64,000 nt of DNA from positions 124,001 to 188,000 of the forward strand of contig JAMFRP010000007.1 in the NCBI GenBank assembly GCA_026224775.1. Reading direction: 5' to 3'. The translations under genes were made by a program, and so were the position numbers. A model generated the notes under the pieces. That model saw only the letters and a program-made list of their open reading frames with translations, searched no databases and was not told the origin of the DNA. Every line of letters begins with the position of its first letter. Within the stretch, counting starts at the first letter, position 1. The stretch is from Bacteroidota bacterium. Its GTDB lineage: Bacteria > Bacteroidota > Bacteroidia > Sphingobacteriales > Sphingobacteriaceae. Of the stretch, positions 47,247 to 56,463 are shown in pieces.

Positions 47247-50024
47247 CTATTTTTCGTCTGCAATAAAATCGTAGATTCCAGAGCCAACCTGTATTAGTGC
47301 TTTATTATTTTTATATCCTAAGAACTTGATAGTTTTAACGACGCTAACGGACTTCCCACTCTCTGTTAATACTGCCTTTTCACTGGCTGGCAGGTAAACG
47401 GTTGCGATAGTATTAGCGGGTATTTGAACTATTAATTCAAATTTCCCATTTGTCTTTTTCCAATCTGTGGTGACGATGCCATAAGGTGAATCATAAGATG
47501 CTTTAGCGTTGGTGACATCCCCAACCGGTTCCGGCCTTATTTCGATATTTTTCATAGCAACATCGCCCGGCGCAGAACGGATGCCTGCCAATCCTCCATA
47601 AAACCATTCCATAATATGGCCAAGCATCAAGTGATCATTAGAAACCTGCGGCAAAGCGCCCCATGATTCTGTTAGCGAAGTTGCGCCATGTGCTAATTGA
47701 TAACCATAACCGGGAACATCCGACCTGCTATTCATATCGAATATCACATCTGAACGACCTGCATCATCCAAAACTTTCAACAGATAGCGAAACCCAATAT
47801 CACCTGCGGTTAAAGTGTTTCCATGGTCGTGTAATTCTTTTACGATGTTATTGATAACAGCTTGTTTGTCTTTTTGCTCCACCAAACCCATGTAAACGGA
47901 TATGGCGTTGGCTGTTTGACTACCTGTGCCATATTCTTTAGTTTTCGGATCGAAAAAAGCTTTATTATAAGCTTGTTTAACCGTGGCTGCTAATTTCTTG
48001 TAGGCAATTGCATCCTGCGTTTTGCCTAAGAGGCTGGCAATGTTGGATATGATACTCAAATCATAATAGTAAAAAGCGGTAGCCGTGATGCCCTTTGGTG
48101 TTTGCTGCGAATATCCCGGCGCTTTAGGGCCCTGGTCGTACCAATCGCCCAAGCCCTCTGTCAGTATATGCCCTTTGGCTCGCTTGCCCAGATAATCCAG
48201 ATAGCGTTTCATCATATCATAATTCTGCGCCAGTACTGGGTTGTCACCATACCACTCATGCACATACCAGGGCAGGATAATGGCATTACTTCCCCATTCG
48301 GGTGAATCCCGGAACGGGTCGCCAAACTTGGTATATTCAGGTGCAATCTCAGGTATTAAACCTTCGGGCGTTTGCGCGAGGCGCATATCATTGATGCATT
48401 TTAAAGCAAGACGATGGATATCGAAATTATAATGCAGGGAATTACCCACCAGGTGAACTTCTTCCAGCCAGCCCAACTTTTCGCGATGCGGACAATCGGT
48501 AAATACACTTGCCAAATTACTCTTCATAGCCCAATCTATCAGCGTAAAAGTTTTGTTGAACAATTCATTTGAACAACTGAAAACCCCTACCGTAGATGCC
48601 GAATTACGGGTATGCAGGCCTTTTATATCCAACATTACCGGTAATGAATTAACATTAGGCTCTCCCTGCGGTACCGCTCCGTTTACCTGCAAATACCTAA
48701 AACCGTAATAGGTGAATTGTGGATGCCATGTTTCAGGGCCATTACCCTTTAAAATATAATCGTAATAATGCGGCTTGCCTGATCCAGTTTGATTGGCGGT
48801 ACCATCTTCATGAATAAGCTCTGCCGGGGTGATCCTAACCGTATCGCCCTTTTTACCCTGAACGGTGATCTGTGGAATACCCGATGCATTTTGACCTAAA
48901 TCATACACCCAAACACCCGGACTTAATTGTTTTTTACTGATCGGCGTAAACTGTTGCATAACACGCAGCGGGTCGGCAGCCTGTGCATTTAATTGCGGAG
49001 GGCCTTTTACAATTATGACATTTTGCCATTTTGAATCATCAAAATTTACAGTATTCCAACCCAATTGCTCCAGGTTGGCGTTATAGTCTTCGCCGCCATA
49101 AATGCTGGTGAAGGTTATTGGGCCGGGCGCTGCTTTCCAGCTTTCGTCGCTTACCAGGTTGCCGATAGTGCCATCCTTATATTCCAATACTAAGCGACAA
49201 ATCATTTTCGGATAACCGTAAGCACCGGTCATTTTTCTGTAGCGACGGTCGCGAGGGATAAAGTAGAAGCCATTACCCAGCATTACGCCCAACGTATTAT
49301 TGCCTTGAACTAATTTTTCTGTCAGATCGAAAGGCACATACAAAGCTTGCTTATCATATTGTGTCCATCCAGGGTCGAGGAAATGATCGCCAACCTTAGT
49401 CCCGTTCAGGCTCATATCAAAATGGCCTAAGCCTGAAATATACATTGTCGCTTTTTTAAGCGGCTTGTTGATGGTGAATGTTTTGCGCAATAACGGCAGT
49501 ACATCATTATTCGGCGGCAAACCTTTAGGTCCTCTGCTTGCGGGAAACGGCACTATGCGCATGGAATCAGGCATTTTAGTATAGGCTATCCATTTCGCGC
49601 CTTGCCAATCAACCGAGGTCAACAAGCCCATTTGCCATTTGGTGATAGCGCTCCATTCCGAATGATGATGATTATCTGAAACCATAACCTTCCAGTAATA
49701 AGTTTTTGCTGCTGTTAAGGGCTTGCCTTTATAGGTGATTTGTATGGAGGCAGATGATAGGGTTCGCTTTGAATCCCACATATTACCTACGTTGTTGATT
49801 AAAGATTCCTTGTTATCAGCAACCAAAACATGGTAAGCGATTTGTGTGGTGTTTCTTTCATCAGATTGTAGCTCCCAGCTTAATTTAGGAGATGCAGATT
49901 CTATTCCTTTAGGATCAGACTTGTAGTCGCACATTAAGTTGGTCACTTTTAAACCTTGCGCGAATACCTGTATCGGCAGCATTAAGAGAAGTATGTAGAA
50001 TCTTTTGATCATCATTTTTATCAT
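47247..50024 (-). CDS. GH78 alpha-L-rhamnosidase (WLEE variant)
   Basis: 925 aa. Three in-frame ATGs (50024, 50015, 50012) compete; the signal peptide (to VFAQ) is fine from any of them and I list the first. Layout: Fn3-like (about 25-140), Bac_rhamnosid_N (about 175-350), second beta domain (about 355-460), six-hairpin barrel (about 465-815) and C-terminal domain. The signature is DCPHREKLGWLEEVHL (Asp510, Glu515, Glu521/522): the usual W-x-GD is replaced by WLEE, a recognised GH78 branch. It is co-transcribed with the malectin GH2 (8 nt gap) and likely trims rhamnose before it acts. Confidence 0.9.
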   Translation of the reverse strand: MIKMMIKRFYILLLMLPIQVFAQGLKVTNLMCDYKSDPKGIESASPKLSWELQSDERNTTQIAYHVLVADNKESLINNVGNMWDSKRTLSSASIQITYKGKPLTAAKTYYWKVMVSDNHHHSEWSAITKWQMGLLTSVDWQGAKWIAYTKMPDSMRIVPFPASRGPKGLPPNNDVLPLLRKTFTINKPLKKATMYISGLGHFDMSLNGTKVGDHFLDPGWTQYDKQALYVPFDLTEKLVQGNNTLGVMLGNGFYFIPRDRRYRKMTGAYGYPKMICRLVLEYKDGTIGNLVSDESWKAAPGPITFTSIYGGEDYNANLEQLGWNTVNFDDSKWQNVIIVKGPPQLNAQAADPLRVMQQFTPISKKQLSPGVWVYDLGQNASGIPQITVQGKKGDTVRITPAELIHEDGTANQTGSGKPHYYDYILKGNGPETWHPQFTYYGFRYLQVNGAVPQGEPNVNSLPVMLDIKGLHTRNSASTVGVFSCSNELFNKTFTLIDWAMKSNLASVFTDCPHREKLGWLEEVHLVGNSLHYNFDIHRLALKCINDMRLAQTPEGLIPEIAPEYTKFGDPFRDSPEWGSNAIILPWYVHEWYGDNPVLAQNYDMMKRYLDYLGKRAKGHILTEGLGDWYDQGPKAPGYSQQTPKGITATAFYYYDLSIISNIASLLGKTQDAIAYKKLAATVKQAYNKAFFDPKTKEYGTGSQTANAISVYMGLVEQKDKQAVINNIVKELHDHGNTLTAGDIGFRYLLKVLDDAGRSDVIFDMNSRSDVPGYGYQLAHGATSLTESWGALPQVSNDHLMLGHIMEWFYGGLAGIRSAPGDVAMKNIEIRPEPVGDVTNAKASYDSPYGIVTTDWKKTNGKFELIVQIPANTIATVYLPASEKAVLTESGKSVSVVKTIKFLGYKNNKALIQVGSGIYDFIADEK

Positions 50025-50032
50025 TGTCAGTA

Positions 50033-53000
50033 TTACTGCATTTCCAATCCGGATATAATTAGTCCTTTTGCATCAACGGCTGTTAATATCACCCTATAAT
50101 TCCCTGCATTGATACTGCCATTGGTTGTTGTGCTTACTGTACCGGATTTACCTTTTGTTAGTGGTTTAAAGTTTAGCACTTCGCTTTTCATGTTGGTACC
50201 ATCGGCAGCTTGTAATTGCATGTTAACTTTAAAAATTTGCGAGCTATTGTTATAATATTTAAAACTCAGGTTATAGCTATCTGCTACGCCGGGTGTGATA
50301 ATCATTGTCGCTTTTGCACCGGCTAATGCTGTGAAGCGTAATACTTTCTTCTTATTTAAAGTATCCTGAATTATCCCATCGCCCTGAATTGAAGCGTTTG
50401 CAACATCATACTTAACACTTCTTTTTAAGTCGGTGGCAGGTTGAAGTGTGGTAACAGGTAGAACTGCTACGGTGTATTTTTCTTCAGTAGTATATGACCC
50501 CAGAAAAATATTTTTATTAGCCACAAACCGCTTTTTATAAAGTGCGAAATTAGTACCTCCATTTTCATCAGTTTGCAAAGACAAACCAGTGGGCTGATAA
50601 TCTTTCATCCAATATGGCCGATCTTCAGCTTTAACGTTCATGGCTATGTAAACATCAGATGCAGCGGTTATCATAAAGGTTATAGGATAATTTGTTGTAG
50701 TTTTTGATGTAGTTTTGATCCAATCGGCGCCATATAAAACAGATGGTAATTGGCTGAAACGGATATATGCATCGGTATAAACTTGCTGACCAATATCCAT
50801 CCATGACTGTACTGCCCATTTATTTGCTTTTTCTACGTCGAGACCTTTTATAACTCCGCCTGATGATGTTGCCGGAATTATTTTTTGATTTAGTGTACTT
50901 ATCGCGATAGCTGAAATAATAGCTTCGCCAGCGGCAGTGTGCGGGAAAGATATTTGTAGTTGTCCGCCTGAAACATGAACAGTAAACGTTTTTTTCAGGG
51001 CGTTATCACAACCTGCCTCTTTCCAAATATCCAGGTCTTTTAGTACCGTTTTATTGTTCATGGCGATGTCGAACAAGCGCCATCCGGTGCAATCCATTCC
51101 TCCGCCGATGCCATACCATGGTTCGGTAAAATAAAGCTCTACCCGGTAATCTCCATCCGGTACCGGAAATTGATATTTCAGCTTATTCATCCCAAACCTG
51201 TATGATTGGAATAGTTGTTCATCGTTGGTGGAATGGATCACATCAAAAGTTCGTTGCTGGCTGCCGAAAAACGCAGGCATCCCGGCGTAATCATCCGTCC
51301 ATGAAAGGGAGCCCCATGTTTTTTTGCCGCTTTTATGTGCATCGGCTAGCCATAAGTTCCCCTGCTTGTCGGTATAATCGGGGCCGCCGCAGTTTACACG
51401 GTACAGGTATTTGTAACCTTTGGCAGGCTTAATAATATCTGATGTGCCTGATGACAACATCTTTAAATTTGGAGAGGCTGGCAGATGATTTAAAACGATA
51501 TAATCCTTTGCTACGGCCTTGCCATTTACGTAACCAACCGCGTATAGTACATTATATTTAATATCGACATTATCCCATTGGAAATGGGTGCCTATGCCCT
51601 GCCGTGTTTTTTTACCGAGCGAAATTGTGCCTGCATCATTAAATAATTCAACCTCATCGCAGTTGGAGTAAACAGTAATACTATCTTTTTTACCCGGTTT
51701 AAGCCACCTGTTTGGCCAGGTATGCGATACGATATAAACCATAGGCTCTTTTACCTTATCGGCATAATTAGCGCGGTACATGTAAAAAGCATCAAGCGGC
51801 TGGCCCCAAACGGTGAATAAACCTTTATAATTCACCGGACCGACACGGTCAAGTTCACGTTCACCTTCACCGCCTTGCACCCTGCCTGGGTTTTCATGCG
51901 AGTAAAGTAGCCACATAAATTGACCAGCTGCTTTATCTTTTACAGATTCAGCCAATTGGACTTTCTTTTCCAGTAACTGGGTCATGCGGTCTTCGCTTAA
52001 AACAGAGGTTTGCGCAAATGGCCCGTTTGTATGTAAATCGAGGCTGCGCCATGCGCCATACTCGCCCACTAAGATATCTTTTTGCAGATCCTGAGCATAA
52101 TCAAAAACATTGCCTCCATAGGTACCAGACCAGTTTTGAGGAACATCCCAATCTGTACCTCTGCCGCCGTTACAGGTTGTTATTTTGCGTTGGGATGAGG
52201 CGGTTGGATCAAGGCTGCGGATGATGTCGGAACATTCTTTGGCGAAATCTTCGGGCAAGCGGCTTTCGTTTTGAAGTCCCCATAGGATTACTGACGGACT
52301 GTTGCGGCGTTCGATTATCCAATCTCTTAACAGGGTTTTAAAGTTTTTTCTGAACTCTGGTGTATCATACCAAATATGCGCGGTGTACTGCGGCCACCAG
52401 AGTATGCCCAGCTTGTCCCAATATTTTTGATACTCCAGGTTATGTGGCTGGTGCGCATCGCGGAACGCATTAAAACCTGCTGATCTTAATTGCATTACCC
52501 TCGCCCTTATTTCCTGATTACTGAAAGCATGGCTATTGCCCATCAAATGCTCGTATTCGGCTATACCATTGATGAAAACGGGTTTGCCGTTCAGATAAAA
52601 GCGATTATCGCCGTTGTTACGGCCGATTGGCCAACTGATCCAGCGGATGCCGTAAGGAATGGATGTTTGATCGACTAAATGGCCATTGATCGTTATTTGT
52701 ACTTTAACCGTATATAAATACGAATCGGTAAGCGACCATAAATGCACATGCTTAACTTGCGATATGAGTTGTTTCGCGATGGTGGTTGCTCCCGCATTAA
52801 GGTTTATTATCGATTTTGTTTCGGCAACTATATTTCCGCCCGCATCAATTAATTGGTTGATAACGGTTGCTTCACAAGGTTTACTGCTATAGTTTTTAAT
52901 CGATGTTTCGAGGTTTAGCGTAGCTGATTTTTCAGAGACGGTAGTATCATTCCACACATGTATACCGAAAGGCTCTACCCGTACCGGGTTGGTAACTATG

Positions 53001-53617
53001 AGATGGACAGGCCTGAATATACCCATTGGCTGCGAACCTTCGGAAAAACCCGGATCATCGGAATCGCCGCCGGATACCCAGGGAAGATCCCTGATAAAAG
53101 CCGGATGATCTGCACGGACACAAAGCAGATTGGTGCCTTGTTTGACAGCATCAGAAACATCAAGCGTAAAAGTTGTACGGCCGCCAGCGTGGTAACCGAC
53201 CTGTTTGCCATTAAGCCATACTGTAGCATAAGAGCCAACTCCCTCGAACCATAAAAAATAACGTTTACCCGGTTGCTGTTTGCTTATCGTAAAAGTTTTG
53301 CGGTACCATGCGTAACCATGCAAATTGCCATTCTTTAAGCGGCGGTAACCGCCGTATGTATCCCAGTTATGCGGTACATCAACGGTTAACCAACCATTAT
53401 CAGTAAAACCGGCTTTTTCAAAACCTTTATGGGCGTTTATGTTATGCTCATCGGCTATGGTGCGCCAGTTGCTGTTGAGCAGTATTTCCTGACGGGTAGT
53501 TTGCTGCGCGATGACGGAATGGCTGGCAAAAACTAAAAACAGCAATATAAAGATAACGAAACCCGGCCGAATTATCAACCGGAAAATCAAATTTTTATAT
53601 GTTTTGCTTTGCTCCAT
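50033..53617 (-). CDS. GH2 glycosidase with malectin-like and extra C-terminal binding domains
   Basis: 1194 aa, the largest GH2 here. Signal peptide with a long N-region (cleavage near residue 38, SVIAQ); start codon directly abuts the GH95 stop. GH2 jelly roll (about 45-210), Ig-like (about 215-325), TIM barrel (about 330-620) with acid/base Glu451 (WGLQNESRL) and nucleophile Glu519 (LVGEYGAWRS), DUF4982-like (about 640-720), malectin-like domain (about 735-910, YLYRVNCGGPDYTD), a further beta domain (about 925-1060) and a terminal carbohydrate-binding-like sandwich (about 1070-1194). The accessory modules suggest retention on a larger glycan. Substrate unknown; beta-linked galacturonate, glucuronate or galactose are candidates. 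Confidence 0.88.
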   Translation of the reverse strand: MEQSKTYKNLIFRLIIRPGFVIFILLFLVFASHSVIAQQTTRQEILLNSNWRTIADEHNINAHKGFEKAGFTDNGWLTVDVPHNWDTYGGYRRLKNGNLHGYAWYRKTFTISKQQPGKRYFLWFEGVGSYATVWLNGKQVGYHAGGRTTFTLDVSDAVKQGTNLLCVRADHPAFIRDLPWVSGGDSDDPGFSEGSQPMGIFRPVHLIVTNPVRVEPFGIHVWNDTTVSEKSATLNLETSIKNYSSKPCEATVINQLIDAGGNIVAETKSIINLNAGATTIAKQLISQVKHVHLWSLTDSYLYTVKVQITINGHLVDQTSIPYGIRWISWPIGRNNGDNRFYLNGKPVFINGIAEYEHLMGNSHAFSNQEIRARVMQLRSAGFNAFRDAHQPHNLEYQKYWDKLGILWWPQYTAHIWYDTPEFRKNFKTLLRDWIIERRNSPSVILWGLQNESRLPEDFAKECSDIIRSLDPTASSQRKITTCNGGRGTDWDVPQNWSGTYGGNVFDYAQDLQKDILVGEYGAWRSLDLHTNGPFAQTSVLSEDRMTQLLEKKVQLAESVKDKAAGQFMWLLYSHENPGRVQGGEGERELDRVGPVNYKGLFTVWGQPLDAFYMYRANYADKVKEPMVYIVSHTWPNRWLKPGKKDSITVYSNCDEVELFNDAGTISLGKKTRQGIGTHFQWDNVDIKYNVLYAVGYVNGKAVAKDYIVLNHLPASPNLKMLSSGTSDIIKPAKGYKYLYRVNCGGPDYTDKQGNLWLADAHKSGKKTWGSLSWTDDYAGMPAFFGSQQRTFDVIHSTNDEQLFQSYRFGMNKLKYQFPVPDGDYRVELYFTEPWYGIGGGMDCTGWRLFDIAMNNKTVLKDLDIWKEAGCDNALKKTFTVHVSGGQLQISFPHTAAGEAIISAIAISTLNQKIIPATSSGGVIKGLDVEKANKWAVQSWMDIGQQVYTDAYIRFSQLPSVLYGADWIKTTSKTTTNYPITFMITAASDVYIAMNVKAEDRPYWMKDYQPTGLSLQTDENGGTNFALYKKRFVANKNIFLGSYTTEEKYTVAVLPVTTLQPATDLKRSVKYDVANASIQGDGIIQDTLNKKKVLRFTALAGAKATMIITPGVADSYNLSFKYYNNSSQIFKVNMQLQAADGTNMKSEVLNFKPLTKGKSGTVSTTTNGSINAGNYRVILTAVDAKGLIISGLEMQ

Positions 53618-56458
53618 TTATACTTTTTTCAAGTCGCCGTTAAACTGGTATGACCTGTTTTTTTGGGTATTGATGATGATTGTTTTGCCATGATAAAGGA
53701 GTTTACAAACCCCGCCTGCTTTGGATAGTACTTTGACGTTTTGTAGCACGCCGTTATCCCATTTAAAATCCAGTACAAAACCGCCACGGGCGCAAATGCC
53801 TTTTACATCGCCGTGAGGCAAATCGGCAGGTAAAGCAGGTAGTATTTCAATAGCATCGCCCTGACTTTGTAGCAACATTTCGGCAAGCCCCGCGGCTCCA
53901 CCAAAGTTGCCGTCTATTTGGAATGGCGGGTGGGCATCAAACAAATTGTGGTATACTCCGCCTTTCTCTTTTCCTGAGCTTACATCGGCAGGAGAAAGCA
54001 ACATATCAAACAAACGCATGGCATGATCACCTTCTTTTAACCGGGCGTATAAGTTTACTTTCCAGGCAATGCTCCATCCCGTTCCTTCGTCGCCACGATA
54101 TTTGAGGGATTGTTCGGCAGCCTTCATCAAATCGGGTCTGTCCCAGGTGATATCCGTACCGGGATAAACGCCCCACATATGCGATACATGGCGATGGGTA
54201 TCGGCAGTATCGTCTTTATCTTCCATCCACTCTTGTAACTGTCCATATTTACCAATTTTATTTGGCGCGATTTGGCCATACATGGATTTCAGCGTATCGA
54301 TAAACTTGTTGTGGATGCCTAAAACACCAGCTGCAGCGATCGTATTTTTAAATAGATCACGAATGATCTGATGATCCATGGTTGGCCCGGCGACTAAGCC
54401 GCCATGCTCCGGCGAGTTTGATGGCGTGCTGACGAGGTAGCCTGTTTTTGGGTCTATGGTTAAAAAATGAACGAAAAATTCTGCGGCGCTACTCATATCG
54501 GGGTAAGCGCGGTCTTTCAGGAATGCCTGGTCTTTTGTAAATAAATAATGTTCCCATAACTGGTGACAAAGCCATGCGCCACCACTCACCCAAATACCAT
54601 GGGTAGATGAATTTACGGGTGCAGTTCCACGCCATAAATCGGTATTATGGTGCAAAACCCATCCCGGTGCACCATAATGTACTTTGGCTGTAACTTTGCC
54701 GGTTTGCGCCAGATCATCAACCGCAGAAAAAAATGGGGCGCTACATGCTGATAGATTTAACTCCTCGGCAGGCCAGTAATTCATTTCTAAATTGATGTTG
54801 GTGGTAAATTTGCTGCCCCATGGTGGTGTCAGTAAATCGTTCCAAAGTCCCTGTAAATTCGCAGGCTGACTATTGCCCGGGCGTGATGACGAAATCAACA
54901 AATAGCGGCCGTATTGAACATATAAAGCTATTAGAGCAGGATCGGCAGTATTGCTGAATTTTAATATCCGTTCATCCGTAGGTAGGGCATCATTTGGCGT
55001 ATTGCCTAAATTGATAGAGAACTTATTGAAATAAGATTGATAATCTTTAATATGAGCGGTTTTTATAGCTGCGTAGCTTTTGCCTGAAAGTTTATTAATG
55101 ATGTTTTTACAGATCGCATCGGGATTGCCGGAAACATCCTTATAATTCTTGAAATTGGTTGCAGCGGTTAGGTATAAGGTAGCTTCGTTAGCATTGCTAA
55201 TGCTTATATCATTTGAGGTTACCAATACTTTGCCTCCTATGGCACCAACCTGTAAATGACTAACGCCCCGCAATACGCCATCGCTGACTTTAAGTGATAA
55301 CGCCAGTGTATGAGCATCGACCTTATAAATATTGAAAGCCCTATGTAAAGTTTTAAGCAATGCTTTAAAAGTTATGCTGCCGGGCTTGCTTGCAGTTAGG
55401 TGTACAGCTATAACCTGATCGGGCGCGCTTGAAAAATATTCTCGGGTATAGGTAGTACCGTTTGATTGGTAGCTAACATGCGCGATGGATTTGGTCAGAT
55501 CAAGATCGCGGGTATAGTTTGATACTTCCTGTTTAGGGAGTTGTAAATAGAGATCAGCAAAGGGCTGGTATTCGGCATTGTAAGCGGGATGTGCGGGTGG
55601 CGAATCGCTTTGGATAACATATTTCCAATTTGATTTTAGGGCGATAAAATTTGTAGGTGCATCCTTTTCATGAACACCCAATTTTTCTTTTACCGTAGTT
55701 AATCCCCCCTTATCATAAAAATTAAGTACCTGAATGGCTATTGTATTTTTGCCTGGATGAAGTAAATCTGCCGGGATTGTGTAACTACGATTTGAAGTAT
55801 TACCAGAAGAGCCAACCAAATGACCGTTCACATAGGTAAAATCCATATCACGAACCCTACCAATATTCAAAACCATCGCTTTTCCAACCATATCCGAAGG
55901 CAGATCGAAACTATTACGAAGCCAAACAGCACCATCTAAGCCCTCAAAACCGGGAAGGACTTCCCAACCATTTGCTTGCGGTTGCGGAATAGTTTTCCAT
56001 TTGCTATCGTCCAAATCAAATACAGAATATGATATATCCGAGCGCATTTTTTTAACCCATGCTACTGAATCGGCATCATAGGTAAACTCGTGGCTCTTCA
56101 TCCCCATAAAATGTTCCAGGGCAATGGATTCCGCTTCGGCTTGTTTGCCTTCAGCGATCAGGCGGCGGATAATGGGTAAATATTTTGCTGCTCCTTTACG
56201 GGCATAAGCTCTCGGGCCGCCGGTCCACAGGGTTTGTTCGTTAAACTGAATGTGATCTTCATCTGCTCCGCCAAATATCATGGCACCTAAGCGGCCATTA
56301 CCAACGGGTAGGGCGTCTGTCCATTTTTGGGCGGGTTGTTTATACCAGAGTCTTAAATTATTTTGTGAGAAACTATGTTCAGGATTAATCACCGCGAACA
56401 GCAGAACCGTTGCAGTAAGTAATATCCGGGTTGTAAATATGTTGGTTTTCCTGTTCAT
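53618..56458 (-). CDS. GH95 alpha-L-fucosidase/alpha-L-galactosidase with an inserted beta-sandwich
   Basis: 946 aa; signal peptide about 1-32 (SFSQ). GH95 start LWYKQPAQKWTDALPVGNGR, the NEQTLWTGGP motif, and barrel residues Asn554/Asn556 (TTNINLEMNYWPAE), Glu684 (NSPEHGG) and Asp849 (FQIDGNFGGAAG), corresponding to the catalytic set Asn421, Asn423, Glu566 and Asp766 of Bifidobacterium AfcA. Unusually, about 170 residues (about 120-290) split the N-terminal beta domain; the insert (DDSKWKTIPQPQ, WLRNSFDLP, YVNGHLVG) looks like a galactose-binding jelly roll. In RG-II the GH95 enzyme removes L-galactose from side chain A, likely here too; alpha-L-fucose is the alternative. Confidence 0.9.
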   Translation of the reverse strand: MNRKTNIFTTRILLTATVLLFAVINPEHSFSQNNLRLWYKQPAQKWTDALPVGNGRLGAMIFGGADEDHIQFNEQTLWTGGPRAYARKGAAKYLPIIRRLIAEGKQAEAESIALEHFMGMKSHEFTYDADSVAWVKKMRSDISYSVFDLDDSKWKTIPQPQANGWEVLPGFEGLDGAVWLRNSFDLPSDMVGKAMVLNIGRVRDMDFTYVNGHLVGSSGNTSNRSYTIPADLLHPGKNTIAIQVLNFYDKGGLTTVKEKLGVHEKDAPTNFIALKSNWKYVIQSDSPPAHPAYNAEYQPFADLYLQLPKQEVSNYTRDLDLTKSIAHVSYQSNGTTYTREYFSSAPDQVIAVHLTASKPGSITFKALLKTLHRAFNIYKVDAHTLALSLKVSDGVLRGVSHLQVGAIGGKVLVTSNDISISNANEATLYLTAATNFKNYKDVSGNPDAICKNIINKLSGKSYAAIKTAHIKDYQSYFNKFSINLGNTPNDALPTDERILKFSNTADPALIALYVQYGRYLLISSSRPGNSQPANLQGLWNDLLTPPWGSKFTTNINLEMNYWPAEELNLSACSAPFFSAVDDLAQTGKVTAKVHYGAPGWVLHHNTDLWRGTAPVNSSTHGIWVSGGAWLCHQLWEHYLFTKDQAFLKDRAYPDMSSAAEFFVHFLTIDPKTGYLVSTPSNSPEHGGLVAGPTMDHQIIRDLFKNTIAAAGVLGIHNKFIDTLKSMYGQIAPNKIGKYGQLQEWMEDKDDTADTHRHVSHMWGVYPGTDITWDRPDLMKAAEQSLKYRGDEGTGWSIAWKVNLYARLKEGDHAMRLFDMLLSPADVSSGKEKGGVYHNLFDAHPPFQIDGNFGGAAGLAEMLLQSQGDAIEILPALPADLPHGDVKGICARGGFVLDFKWDNGVLQNVKVLSKAGGVCKLLYHGKTIIINTQKNRSYQFNGDLKKV

Positions 56459-56463
56459 TTAAA

